From NCBI GenBank assembly GCA_003020985.1, contig PXRM01000026.1:117697-181696 (forward strand): a stretch of DNA of 64,000 bases, given 5' to 3'. This document shows positions 1-7,409 of this stretch, one piece after another (position 1 is the first letter of the stretch; the number at the start of each line of letters is the position of its first letter). A model generated the notes under the pieces. It had not been told where the DNA came from. It did not search any database and saw only the letters and a program-made list of their open reading frames with translations. A program made the position numbers and the translations under genes. The DNA comes from Halobacteriales archaeon QS_4_70_19 (GTDB lineage: Archaea > Halobacteriota > Halobacteria > Halobacteriales > Haloarculaceae).

Positions 1-8
1 GCACCCGG

Positions 9-242
9 CTACCGCCGAAGCCAGTAGACGGCGTCGGCCTCGTTCTCCTCGACGACGGAGATGTGGCCGTAGTCCGGGTAGAAGTGCGCCGCGGCGGTCG
101 GGATGGCGCGTTCGAGGTGGCGCCCCGCGGATACCGGGACGAGCCGGTCCTGGCGGCCGTACCACAGCCGGACGGGCACGTCGATGGTCCCCGGGTCGAA
201 CCACCTCGTCGCGTCCGCGAGCTCCCCCGCGACGCGCTGCAA
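9..242 (-). pseudogene. C-terminal fragment of an alpha/beta hydrolase
   Basis: The 77-residue reading frame matches only the last third of an alpha/beta hydrolase. It contains the segment around the catalytic Asp (VRLWYGRQDRLVPVSAG) and the strand-loop with the catalytic His (PDYGHISVVEE). The nucleophile elbow and oxyanion region, which should lie about 130 residues earlier, are absent, because the DNA upstream of 242 turns AT-rich and noncoding. A full family member has about 280 residues. I infer a remnant rather than a working enzyme. The stop codon lies inside the window, so the 3' end is complete. Confidence 0.6.
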
Positions 243-446
243 GACTGTCGAGAAAACACGGTAACTGGCCCGATAACTCCTTCGAGTAACGCATTTCTAT
301 ATTATTTCGGAAATTTCACAATAAATATCGGGTTCCAGAGATAGGGGCGGCTGGCTCTGAAATACTCTCCACGACCGTCCTTGAACGCTGCCCACGCCCC
401 TCGCGTCCCCACTAGACCTATACCGGACTGGTCGCACCCCCTTCGC

Positions 447-1340
447 ATGAGCCACTCCGACGAACGCACGGCGACGGAGGCGTTCGAGACGCTGGCGGAC
501 CCGACACGGCTCGACATCCTCCGCGAGCTGGGGCGGGCCGAGCCCCACGGCGCGCCGGCGTCGCTGTCGTTCTCCGAACTCCGGGCGCGGGTCGGCGTCC
601 GCGACAGCAGCCGGTTCAACTACCACCTCCAGAAGCTCGGCGACACCTTCGTCGTCCAGTTCGACGACGACGAGGAGCGGGAGGGGTACCACCTGACCTA
701 CGCGGGCTACACCATCTATCGGCTGCTCGTCAGGGGCGTCTTCACGGGGAGTCCGGCCGTCGACGCCCGCACGGAGACGTGGTCCTGTCCCGACTGTGGG
801 TCGTCGCTCTCGGTCTCCAGCCGCGGCGACGGCGTGACCGACGTCGACTGCCCGGCGTGTGGCGCGGAGTACCTCCACTACGAGTTCCCGCCCCACGGCG
901 CCGCCGAGCGGGCCGACGACGCCGACGACCTGCTGCGAGCCGTCGACGCGTGGGCGCGCAGCCAGCTCCTCCTCTTCGCCCGCGGCGTCTGCCCGTGGTG
1001 TGGGGCCCGGATCGACACGCGACTCACGACCGACCCGGACACGCTCCCGCACGACGTCGACGAGGACGCGCCCGCGTTCGTCCGGTACGTCTGCCGGGGC
1101 TGCGGCGGCGGTCCCTCCGTCGAGGTCGACTACACCGTCGTCCGCCACCCGGCGCTGGTCGCCTTCTGCCACGACCACGGGATCGACCACGACGCGCCCG
1201 TCTGGCACCTCGTCGAGCGGCTGGACGTGACGGTCGCCGCGGAGGACCCGCCGGCCGCGGTCGTGACGATGGCCGCCGACGGGGAGGAACTCCGGTTGGA
1301 GGTCGACGCGGACGGGGAGATGACCGAAAGCGTGCGGTGA
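447..1340 (+). CDS. ArsR-like winged-HTH regulator with two zinc ribbons
   Basis: Residues about 10-75 read as an ArsR/HTH_20-type winged helix (FETLADPTRLDILRELG, then a recognition segment ending NYHLQKLG). Two Cys-rich knuckle pairs follow: CPDCG...CPACG near residues 114-140 and CPWCG...CRGCGG near 181-217. I chose ATG 447 over an in-frame ATG 66 bases upstream because family proteins begin just before the helix that carries LADPTR. The 297-residue length and domain order resemble a haloarchaeal family of HTH proteins with double zinc ribbons. The DNA target and ligand are unknown. It stands alone between a decayed hydrolase and a convergent hypothetical gene. Confidence 0.8.
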   Translation: MSHSDERTATEAFETLADPTRLDILRELGRAEPHGAPASLSFSELRARVGVRDSSRFNYHLQKLGDTFVVQFDDDEEREGYHLTYAGYTIYRLLVRGVFTGSPAVDARTETWSCPDCGSSLSVSSRGDGVTDVDCPACGAEYLHYEFPPHGAAERADDADDLLRAVDAWARSQLLLFARGVCPWCGARIDTRLTTDPDTLPHDVDEDAPAFVRYVCRGCGGGPSVEVDYTVVRHPALVAFCHDHGIDHDAPVWHLVERLDVTVAAEDPPAAVVTMAADGEELRLEVDADGEMTESVR

Positions 1341-1357
1341 CGGGCTGCCCCGGGTGG

Positions 1358-1783
1358 CTACCGCGGTGGCAGCGTCACCGAGACGTCGTCGACGAAGCGT
1401 GTCATCGTCGTCTCCCAGACGACGGTCGTCCCGACGGCGACGTGGAGGGTGTCCGTCTGGAGCGGTGGCGTGGTCCACTCGAAACCGTCCTCGTCCCAGC
1501 CTCCGCGGTGGTGGAGCGGCTCCCGGAGCCCGCCGCAGGGTGTCTGCCCGAGTTCGGCCGTGTTCATCCCGGGAGCCGGGAAGTCCTCCTCCGCGGTGGG
1601 CGGCTCAGGGCCCAGTCGCACCACCGCGTTCCGAAGGGTGTTGAACGACTCCGACTCGCTGATTGGCAGGTTGAAAAGATTCCACCAGAGAAAATCCGTG
1701 ACAGAGTCAGAGCCGGGGAGATATTCGCCAATATGAAAATATCCGACAACATGAGAAGAATAATCAGCCACTCTACTAGGCAC
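1358..1783 (-). CDS. hypothetical protein, possibly degraded
   Basis: I do not recognise this 141-residue frame. It has no signal peptide, membrane segment or clear motif. The C-terminal part (LHVAVGTTVVWETTMTRFVDDVSVTLPPR region) looks like a beta strand-rich end of a larger protein. The N-terminal third lies in DNA whose GC drops sharply (about 1650-1940), so the start is uncertain and this could be the tail of a truncated gene. It converges with the regulator ending at 1340, with only 17 bases between stop codons. Confidence 0.35.
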   Translation of the reverse strand: MPSRVADYSSHVVGYFHIGEYLPGSDSVTDFLWWNLFNLPISESESFNTLRNAVVRLGPEPPTAEEDFPAPGMNTAELGQTPCGGLREPLHHRGGWDEDGFEWTTPPLQTDTLHVAVGTTVVWETTMTRFVDDVSVTLPPR

Positions 1784-1945
1784 ATAATCCTCCTGTTGAT
1801 ATGGTTTCAGTATCCAAAAGTGAATTTACCTAATTAATAAGTCAGTTATTGCAAATTTGGCTATTCAAACTCTGCGAGAACGCAATCCTACCATCACGCC
1901 AATTAGCCCGGAAATTGTTTCCGTCCTCGGCGGGAACGGTTCGGT

Positions 1946-2188
1946 ATGGCGACCGAGGAAGACGAGACGACGGTCAACGAGAGCTACGCCGTCACTATCC
2001 CCGCGACGGTCCGGGAGGACCTCGATCTCGAGCCCGGTGACCGGCTTCGCTGGGATGTCGACGAGGATGGGCGACTAGTCGCGGAGATCGTCCGCGAGCG
2101 CCACGGTGCGTTCAGCGACCTCGAACCGATAGACATCGGTGAGGAAACGGACGCCGTCGAGGCGACCGAGAGCTACGAGTGGTCCTGA
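1946..2188 (+). CDS. vapB: AbrB/MazE-type antitoxin (VapB-like)
   Basis: The 80-residue protein has the swapped-hairpin AbrB fold signature near its start: SYAVTIPATVREDLDLEPGD followed by LRWDVDEDGRLVAEI. Such proteins bind the promoter of their own operon and neutralise a partner RNase through the C-terminal tail. The tail here is acidic and likely contacts the toxin. The stop codon overlaps the start of the PIN-domain gene by one base (TGATG), so the two are translationally coupled. AT-rich DNA precedes the gene, and the pair lies in an accessory segment between a regulator and plasmid-like genes. Confidence 0.85.
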   Translation: MATEEDETTVNESYAVTIPATVREDLDLEPGDRLRWDVDEDGRLVAEIVRERHGAFSDLEPIDIGEETDAVEATESYEWS

Positions 2189-2616
2189 TGCAGGAGGCCC
2201 TCGTCGATTCGAACGTTGTCTTCGGGGCTCGGATGAAGCGCGACCAGTACCACGAGCAGGCCAAGCCGATCGTGAAAGCGGTGGACGGGGGCGACCTCCC
2301 GCGGGGCGTTCTGACCAACTACGGGTTGCCTGAGATTCTGAACCCGATTCAGAAGAAAGCGGGCGATGCCCCCGCAAAGGCGACACTCCAATTCCTTACC
2401 GAGAGCGGTGGCTTCCGGATACGGCACCTGGCACAGGAGGATTTCACCCGCGGGCGAGTGCTCTACAGACGGACCGAGGAGGTGGAAATCACTGACACCA
2501 TCGCGGTCGCGTACATGCAACGGCAGGGACTCGAGTACATCTACAGCTTCGACGACGACTTCGACGAGTTCGACGACATCACCCGCCTGAACTCCGACGA
2601 GAACCCGTTCGCCTGA
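2188..2616 (+). CDS. vapC: PIN-domain ribonuclease toxin (VapC-like)
   Basis: This 142-residue PIN-domain protein carries the expected spaced acidic residues: Asp in EALVDSNVVFGA near the start, Glu in LPEILN, Asp in ITDTIAVAYM, and a terminal FDDDFDEFDDI. VapC toxins are magnesium-dependent endoribonucleases that cleave tRNA or rRNA; the target here cannot be read. I prefer ATG 2188, which overlaps the antitoxin stop, over the in-frame GTG at 2179. With the AbrB gene it forms a type II toxin-antitoxin module. A solitary PIN nuclease with another role is less likely given this arrangement. Confidence 0.85.
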   Translation: MQEALVDSNVVFGARMKRDQYHEQAKPIVKAVDGGDLPRGVLTNYGLPEILNPIQKKAGDAPAKATLQFLTESGGFRIRHLAQEDFTRGRVLYRRTEEVEITDTIAVAYMQRQGLEYIYSFDDDFDEFDDITRLNSDENPFA

Positions 2617-2638
2617 ACGGGGGAATCCGCCCCCGGTA

Positions 2639-3055
2639 CTACACCTTCCCGCAACTCTCCGGGTTGCCCTCGACACGACGGACGGCGCCCTGCCGCCGTT
2701 CGCTCATCTCATCGAACGCGAGCACCGTCACGATGATGTCGTTCTTCGCGAGTAGTACCGTCCGGGTCGGCGCGTGGTAGCGCACGCGGTGGGCGTCGGC
2801 CGGGAACTGCCATACCGAGACGCCGGACTCCCACGCGCCGCGAGGACCATACTTCGTCTGCTTCGAGCGTGACCGCCAGCGCTTACGTGCGTGCGCCGAG
2901 ACGGTGACGCCGCCGTCGGCGGCTGGCTCCGGTCCCCACCGTCCGACATCGCCGTGGGCGCGCCGGAGGTGCTGAGCGGCGCCGTGCTCGGTGAGGTGGT
3001 TCGCACGGCAGTCCCCGACCGGACATGGCAGTCCGACGCGGTGTTCAGTCGGCAT
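2639..3055 (-). CDS. small C2H2-type zinc-finger protein
   Basis: The 138-residue product starts with a finger-like arrangement: CPVGDC, then HGAAQHLRRAH, giving Cys-x4-Cys and a His-x4-His pair. The rest is a basic stretch (KRWRSRSKQTKYG) and a predicted beta-rich C-terminus. ATG 3055 is preferred because the frame further upstream is low-complexity shadow of the preceding gene, and this start overlaps that gene's stop by 11 bases. Proteins of this kind are common on haloarchaeal plasmids and proviruses, but no function is established. It is the last gene of a four-gene minus-strand set. Confidence 0.6.
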   Translation of the reverse strand: MPTEHRVGLPCPVGDCRANHLTEHGAAQHLRRAHGDVGRWGPEPAADGGVTVSAHARKRWRSRSKQTKYGPRGAWESGVSVWQFPADAHRVRYHAPTRTVLLAKNDIIVTVLAFDEMSERRQGAVRRVEGNPESCGKV

Positions 3056-3491
3056 GGGTCGCACCTCCGCTACCGAAATCGACGAGATCCGTCGGCCGGG
3101 TGACACGGAGGTCCCCCCATCGCGGCGTGATGTAGCCACGCCGTTCGAGCGGCACGAGCACCGCTCGCCGTACCGTCGACTTCGGCCGGTCGAGGGCGTC
3201 GGCCAGCGCGGACTCGGCTGCCTCGGCCGAGATGGTCCGAGTGTCGGGGTCTGCGAGATCATCCAGCCGAGTGTAGGCAGTCGCGAGTTCGTCGTCATCC
3301 GGCAGATGGCCTGCATTGCTCACAGCGCCACCGTGCTCGGCGACGACCTGTTCCATGCGTCGGCAGAGGTCCTCGCTCATCGTCCGGCCCCCGGCGTCGA
3401 GCGCGTCCTTGTAGCGTTCTTTGAGTTCGGCGTCACAGCGAACCGAGAGTCGGGCCGAGGTGTTCGAGGCGGAGGGCTGGTTACGCGGCAT
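3045..3491 (-). CDS. ribbon-helix-helix-like DNA-binding protein
   Basis: The N-terminal 50 residues (ARLSVRCDAELKERYKDALD) resemble a ribbon-helix-helix or MetJ/Arc-type segment, with a polar strand followed by two helices. The C-terminal half (STVRRAVLVPLERRGYITPR) resembles a winged-helix tail. I infer a DNA-binding regulator of an integrated element rather than an enzyme. It overlaps the downstream zinc-finger gene by 11 bases. The 134-base gap upstream, containing a TATA-like tattact, may hold its own promoter. Confidence 0.6.
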   Translation of the reverse strand: MPRNQPSASNTSARLSVRCDAELKERYKDALDAGGRTMSEDLCRRMEQVVAEHGGAVSNAGHLPDDDELATAYTRLDDLADPDTRTISAEAAESALADALDRPKSTVRRAVLVPLERRGYITPRWGDLRVTRPTDLVDFGSGGATHAD

Positions 3492-3625
3492 GGGCCCCTC
3501 CGTTGTCTGGACAGCTCGCCCCCCAGTAATACGCAGACGGCGCCGGGAACCGGGCCTCCGCTACACGGGGGGTGTGTCTCGCGTAGAGCGGGGTCGCGTG
3601 CGCCCCCGAGTGCGCGCGCTGCCCG

Positions 3626-4009
3626 TCACCGGGACCACCTCCGCCGACCGCCGTCGGCACGGACCCGCTCGACGCTGGTCTGTGCGCGCTCCTCGTCGGC
3701 ATCGAGGACTCGCACACGGTTGCCGTACACGTCCTTATGGTCGCCGAACTCGGCTCGTCTGAGTGCGCAGAGGTGGGCGCAGGGACTCTCTGGATCATCC
3801 CGGTCGCGGAAGCCCCAGCAGTCGCACTCGCCGACGTACGCCCTGTGGTCGCGTTCGAGCCGACAGACGTGCGCTCCCTCGCCGTCCGGGAGCAGCACGG
3901 CCCACTCGTTCCAGGCGCGTCGCTCGATGAGCGCACGGTCAGGGTCGGCGCGCTCCCAGCTCGTCGAGGATGCCTCGGCCTCGGCGCGGAAGTCGAGCAC
4001 GTCAGGCAC
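3626..4009 (-). CDS. SWIM zinc-finger protein
   Basis: The 127-residue protein contains a SWIM signature, CxC...CxH: ECDCWGF, about ten residues, then SPCAHLCAL, near residues 60-85. SWIM domains bind zinc and occur in nucleic-acid-associated proteins. In haloarchaea short SWIM proteins are frequent on mobile elements. Its ATG lies eight bases inside the end of the upstream 38-residue zinc-ribbon gene, so the two are cotranslated. No catalytic domain is attached, which suggests an accessory DNA-binding role. Confidence 0.7.
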   Translation of the reverse strand: MPDVLDFRAEAEASSTSWERADPDRALIERRAWNEWAVLLPDGEGAHVCRLERDHRAYVGECDCWGFRDRDDPESPCAHLCALRRAEFGDHKDVYGNRVRVLDADEERAQTSVERVRADGGRRRWSR

Positions 4010-4118
4010 GGCCGGGCACCTCCTCGGGATGACAGTCAGGACACACGTCGCGCGGAACGGTGCCCGCGCGACTGGCGACGCGCCGGGGTTTGGACCCGCA
4101 ATCGGGGCAGAACCGCAT
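4002..4118 (-). CDS. 38-residue zinc-ribbon microprotein
   Basis: The frame beginning MRFCPDCGSKPRRV has two CxxC knuckles (CPDCG and CPDCH) and a basic middle, typical of haloarchaeal zinc microproteins. A longer in-frame start exists at 4184, but that extension is Arg/Ser-rich, carries no domain and crosses the likely promoter region. The gene opens the four-gene minus-strand cluster and overlaps the SWIM gene by eight bases. Its function is unknown. Confidence 0.55.
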   Translation of the reverse strand: MRFCPDCGSKPRRVASRAGTVPRDVCPDCHPEEVPGRA

Positions 4119-4295
4119 CAGCAGACCACCTCGCGTTCGGGAACGGAATCTGCCTGACGGCGTCGACCCGTATGTGGTCGACACATGGGCCCCATGTCAA
4201 TAGCCGAAAGCGTTGCGACCGAAACGCCGGATTTCGGCGCGCTCGGTAGGGCAACGAGCGACCCACTGTGGGCCGAAAGCCACTTTATTTCGCCA

Positions 4296-4419
4296 TGGGC
4301 CCTGCCGGATTTGAACCAGCGACCACCCGGTGTCCCACAGCACCCGCGTCCCGGGCGCGCCCGGTGCCGCAGGCCACTGATATGAGCCGGGGGCTCTAAC
4401 CAGACTAAGCTAAGGGCCC
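4296..4419 (-). tRNA. elongator tRNA-Met (CAT) with an intron
   Basis: On the minus strand the ends GGGCCCT and AGGGCCC pair as the acceptor stem, with A as discriminator and no encoded CCA. The D arm, a five-pair anticodon stem (CCCGG with CCGGG), and the T arm (GCTGG, TTCAAAT, CCGGC) are all present. The anticodon is CAT. Between base 37 and 38 sits an extra segment of about 49 nt. An intron in elongator tRNA-Met is established for haloarchaea, which supports Met over a CAU isoleucine tRNA. It lies at the end of an accessory gene cluster. Confidence 0.9.
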
Positions 4420-4482
4420 TACCGTACCCTGACGAACCGAGCGTCTTGAACGTGCCGGAGCGATACCCGACCCGAGAGGGGC

Positions 4483-5058
4483 CTACGCCTCCACGTCGGG
4501 GTCGGCGTCCTCGTCCTCGTTGGCGTCCTCTTCCTCCTCGGTGTCCCCATCTGCGTCCTCCTCGGCGTCCTCGTTTACATCTTCGTACTCGTACTCCTCG
4601 GAGACGAGCGTCAGCGTCCCGTTCCCGAGGGCGTGCTCCTGTTCGGCCTCGAAGGCGTCGCCCTCGCCCTCGACGGTCACGTCGTCCTCGGCGTCGACGG
4701 ACTCCGCGACGACGGCGCCGTTCGCGTCTGTCGTGTACTCGCCGTCGCCGACCTCGACGGAGGCGTTCTCGACCGGCTCGCCGCCGTTCGTGACGGCGAC
4801 CGTGACGGTCCCGCTGTCGTACGTCGCGGTCACGTCCGCGTCGCGGGATGTGTCCGCAGCGGTCGTCGCGCCGGTCGTCGCCGTGCTGGAGACGGCGGCT
4901 GCACCGCCCACCACGGTCAGCATTACGGCCACTGCCACCGCCCACGCCGGGGCACCGCCGCCGACCGCCGCGCCGCGCCCACCACCGTCAGCATCACGGC
5001 CACCGCTACCGCGGTCGGTTTCATGTTCATCGCGATCACTCCTACCGGTCACACCCAT
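4483..5058 (-). CDS. acidic exported protein with displaced signal-peptide start
   Basis: The mature part is an acidic, secreted-type protein: a beta-rich domain with repeated TVTVAVTNGGEPVENASVEV-like strands (carboxypeptidase-regulatory or transthyretin-like character), ending in about 30 Asp/Glu residues. A hydrophobic core, AVAVAVMLTVVGG, serves as signal sequence. The open frame reaches ATG 5058, but the only start with a Shine-Dalgarno-like GGAG is ATG 5030. That start encodes MNMKPTAVAVAVMLTVVGA in a different frame and stops at 4923. The signal core is therefore present twice, out of phase. The gene may be inactive, phase-variable, or started upstream. Confidence 0.55.
   Translation of the reverse strand: MGVTGRSDRDEHETDRGSGGRDADGGGRGAAVGGGAPAWAVAVAVMLTVVGGAAAVSSTATTGATTAADTSRDADVTATYDSGTVTVAVTNGGEPVENASVEVGDGEYTTDANGAVVAESVDAEDDVTVEGEGDAFEAEQEHALGNGTLTLVSEEYEYEDVNEDAEEDADGDTEEEEDANEDEDADPDVEA
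4905..5012 (-). repeat. duplicated signal-peptide core, two copies offset by 71 bases
   Basis: Bases 4905-4941 and 4976-5012 align with 33 of 37 identical. On the minus strand both encode VAVAVMLTVVG, and all four differences are synonymous in the respective frames. The 71-base offset is not a multiple of three, so the copies lie in different frames. Confidence 0.75.
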
Positions 5059-5427
5059 ATCAACGGGGAGCGCCGTTCGGACGATTCAGGGCGTTTCGAG
5101 GCCGCCTGAACGGTTCGAACGCCGTCTTCCCCCGGGCGCGGCCGACCGACGGGACACGGGAGAGCGGTCGTTCGTCTCGTCGCGCATATAACAGAAACGT
5201 CCGAGGAATGTTGTCCGAAATCCGGCATCTCGTGTCCCGTTCGAGCATATCCAGGCTATGGCGATGCCCGTACAGGGATAGCTCGGTACCATCGACGGAG
5301 CGGCTCGGTCGGGGGGTGATGTCACGCCGTTCCGGAGCGGCGCCCCCCGACCGGCGCCGTGGACAAGGGGACCGGCGACTGCTGCCGGAAGGCCTTCATC
5401 CTCGCAGAACGTACACACGGATATCGA
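5059..5427. other. intergenic region with no gene seen
   Basis: About 370 bases separate the divergent acidic exported protein and the small zinc-finger gene. I see no conserved frame or RNA fold. AT-richer patches such as gcatataaca near 5185 could be archaeal promoter elements, but none is at a convincing distance from a start codon. Confidence 0.4.
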
Positions 5428-5607
5428 ATGTCCGAAAGCACTCTCTCGCCGCCCCGCGACACGGCCCCCGCCCCACAGTCCATCTACGCGTGGCTGGCCT
5501 GCCCGTCGTGTGGCTCCCGCGAGGTCGTCCGGGGACCCCGAAACGCGGACGGTACGGTCGAGATCAGCTGCGAGGCCTGCGGCCTGACCGGTCGGTACGC
5601 ACTCTGA
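5428..5607 (+). CDS. small zinc-ribbon protein
   Basis: The 59-residue protein contains two CxxC knuckles, CPSCGS and CEACGL, separated by about 20 residues that include a predicted hairpin. This is the usual layout of a small haloarchaeal zinc ribbon. ATG 5428 is preferred to an in-frame ATG 69 bases earlier because the upstream extension is unlike the family. It lies 76 bases before the likely start of the histidine kinase on the same strand. Its role is unknown; nucleic-acid or protein binding is plausible. Confidence 0.65.
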   Translation: MSESTLSPPRDTAPAPQSIYAWLACPSCGSREVVRGPRNADGTVEISCEACGLTGRYAL

Positions 5608-5683
5608 AGCTGCCCGATTGGGCACCGCAGCCGGAACGTGTTTGTGTCGCCGACACTTGACCCTCACCGAAGGGTACCGGCAG

Positions 5684-7384
5684 ATGGTGGATGCTCCGCC
5701 GATGTCGCTGCTCGCGTACGCGGCCACCTTCACAGCGGCCGCGCTGGCCTGCCTCGCGGGACTGGGGCGCCTGTCCGTCATCGACGACGACGCCACCCGA
5801 CGGGGGATGGCGGGCCTGCTGGTCACCAGCACCCTGTGGGCGGCGTCCCACGTCGTCTTCCTCCTCGCACCCGTCCGCGGGGTTCGCCTCGCCGCGTACT
5901 ACGGCGGCCTCGTCGTCGGCTTCGCCGCGGTCGGCGCGTGGCTCTACTTCTGTTCGGCCTACACCGGGCGCGCCCTCCACCGGAACCGGACCTACCGGCG
6001 CGTCGCCGTCGGTGTGTTCGTCGCCGTCATCGCGGTGAAGCTCACCAACCCCCTTCACGGCCGCTATCTCACGGCGACGTTCCGGGCGACCCCGTTCCCG
6101 CATCTCGCCATCCAGCACGGCCTCCTCCACTGGCTGGCGATGGGGCTGTCGTACGCACTGGCGGCCGTGGGCGGGTTCATGCTGCTGGAGCTGTTCACGC
6201 TGACGGAGGCCGACACGCGGCCGCTGGTGGCGCTGCTGGGCTTGATGGCGCTCCCCCTGGGGTTCGACTTCCTGGGCCGGACCAGTCCGGCGCTGGTGGA
6301 CATGACCTACGAGCCGCTCGGGGTGGCGGTGTTCGCCGTCGGCGTGTTGTTCGTCGCCTCAACGCGCTTCCAGGTGGTCCGGCTGGCCGACGACGGCGAC
6401 GACCCCGTCGTCGTCATCGGGGAGGGCGGGACCGTCCGCGACGTGAACGAGGCGGCCATCGAGCTGTTCCCGACGCTCGCGGACGCCGTCGGCGACCCGC
6501 TCGGCGACCGACTCCCCGTGCTCGCCGACCGACTGGCGGACGACGAGCGCGTCCTCGAACTGGAGCGTGACGGCGAGACGCGCTACTACCTGCTCTCGAC
6601 CAACCCGTTCGTCGTCGGCGGCGCGCGCCACGGCCGGGTGGTGGTCGTCAGCAACATCACCCGCGAGGAGCGCTACCGCCAGAAGATCGAGCGACAGAAC
6701 GAGCGGCTGGGCCGACTGGCGGGCGTCATCTCCCACGACCTGCGGAACCCGCTGAACGTGGCGACCGGGCACCTGGAACTCGCCCGGAGCCAGCGCGACG
6801 ACGAGAACCTCCAGGCCGTCGCCGACTCGCTCGACCGAATACAGGGGCTGATCGAGAGCCTGCTCGCGCTCGCCCAGAAGGGGCTCGACATCGGCGAGCG
6901 CCGGCCCGTCTCACTCGCCGCGCTGGCCGAGGCGTCCTGGAGCACGGTCGACACCGGCGACGCCGAACTGGTCGTCGCGGGCGACCTGCGGTTCGAGGCC
7001 GACCCCGACCGGCTCCGCCAGGCCCTCGAGAACCTGTTCCGGAACAGCGCCGAGCACGCCGGCGGGGATGCGGTCGTGACCGTCGGGCCGCTGGCCGGCG
7101 ACGCCGGGGGGTTCTTCGTCGCGGACGACGGCCCCGGTGTCCCACCCGGACGGCGCGAGGAGGTGCTGGCGTTCGGCGAGAGCGGCGGCGACGGCAGCGG
7201 CCTCGGCCTCGCGATCATCGACACCATCGCGGAGGCCCACGGCTGGACGCTCACCCTCACCGACGCCGACGGGGGCGGCGCCCGCTTCGAGTTCGTCGGC
7301 ATCGAGTCCGCGGACCCGGACACCGGGGTCGCCCGCCCCGGCGCCGAGCGCGCCGCCGACCAGTCGGGGTCGCGGCAACGTTGA
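5684..7384 (+). CDS. membrane histidine kinase with 7TM, PAS-like, HisKA and HATPase domains
   Basis: The first 215 residues form about seven hydrophobic helices, matching the N-terminal 7TM sensor common in haloarchaeal kinases. A PAS-like segment follows (VVVIGEGGTVRDVNEAAIEL). The H-box GVISHDLRNPLN places the phosphorylated His near residue 351. The ATP-binding half has an N-box (LFRNSAEHA), G1 (DDGPGVP) and G2 (GSGLGLAI). It should autophosphorylate and pass phosphate to a response regulator, but none is encoded nearby, so the partner and signal are unknown. ATG 5684 and ATG 5702 are both plausible starts; the longer in-frame upstream extension is not hydrophobic. Confidence 0.9.
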   Translation: MVDAPPMSLLAYAATFTAAALACLAGLGRLSVIDDDATRRGMAGLLVTSTLWAASHVVFLLAPVRGVRLAAYYGGLVVGFAAVGAWLYFCSAYTGRALHRNRTYRRVAVGVFVAVIAVKLTNPLHGRYLTATFRATPFPHLAIQHGLLHWLAMGLSYALAAVGGFMLLELFTLTEADTRPLVALLGLMALPLGFDFLGRTSPALVDMTYEPLGVAVFAVGVLFVASTRFQVVRLADDGDDPVVVIGEGGTVRDVNEAAIELFPTLADAVGDPLGDRLPVLADRLADDERVLELERDGETRYYLLSTNPFVVGGARHGRVVVVSNITREERYRQKIERQNERLGRLAGVISHDLRNPLNVATGHLELARSQRDDENLQAVADSLDRIQGLIESLLALAQKGLDIGERRPVSLAALAEASWSTVDTGDAELVVAGDLRFEADPDRLRQALENLFRNSAEHAGGDAVVTVGPLAGDAGGFFVADDGPGVPPGRREEVLAFGESGGDGSGLGLAIIDTIAEAHGWTLTLTDADGGGARFEFVGIESADPDTGVARPGAERAADQSGSRQR

Positions 7385-7409
7385 ATACGCCGCCGGGCGC
7401 CGTCCCCGC

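Noticed and set aside
4183..4303. Possible attachment-site repeat: catgggcccc near 4190 and catgggccct at the tRNA-Met 3' end
   Set aside because: Only nine of ten bases match and the string is nearly palindromic and GC-rich, so chance is likely; integration sites usually repeat much more of the tRNA end.
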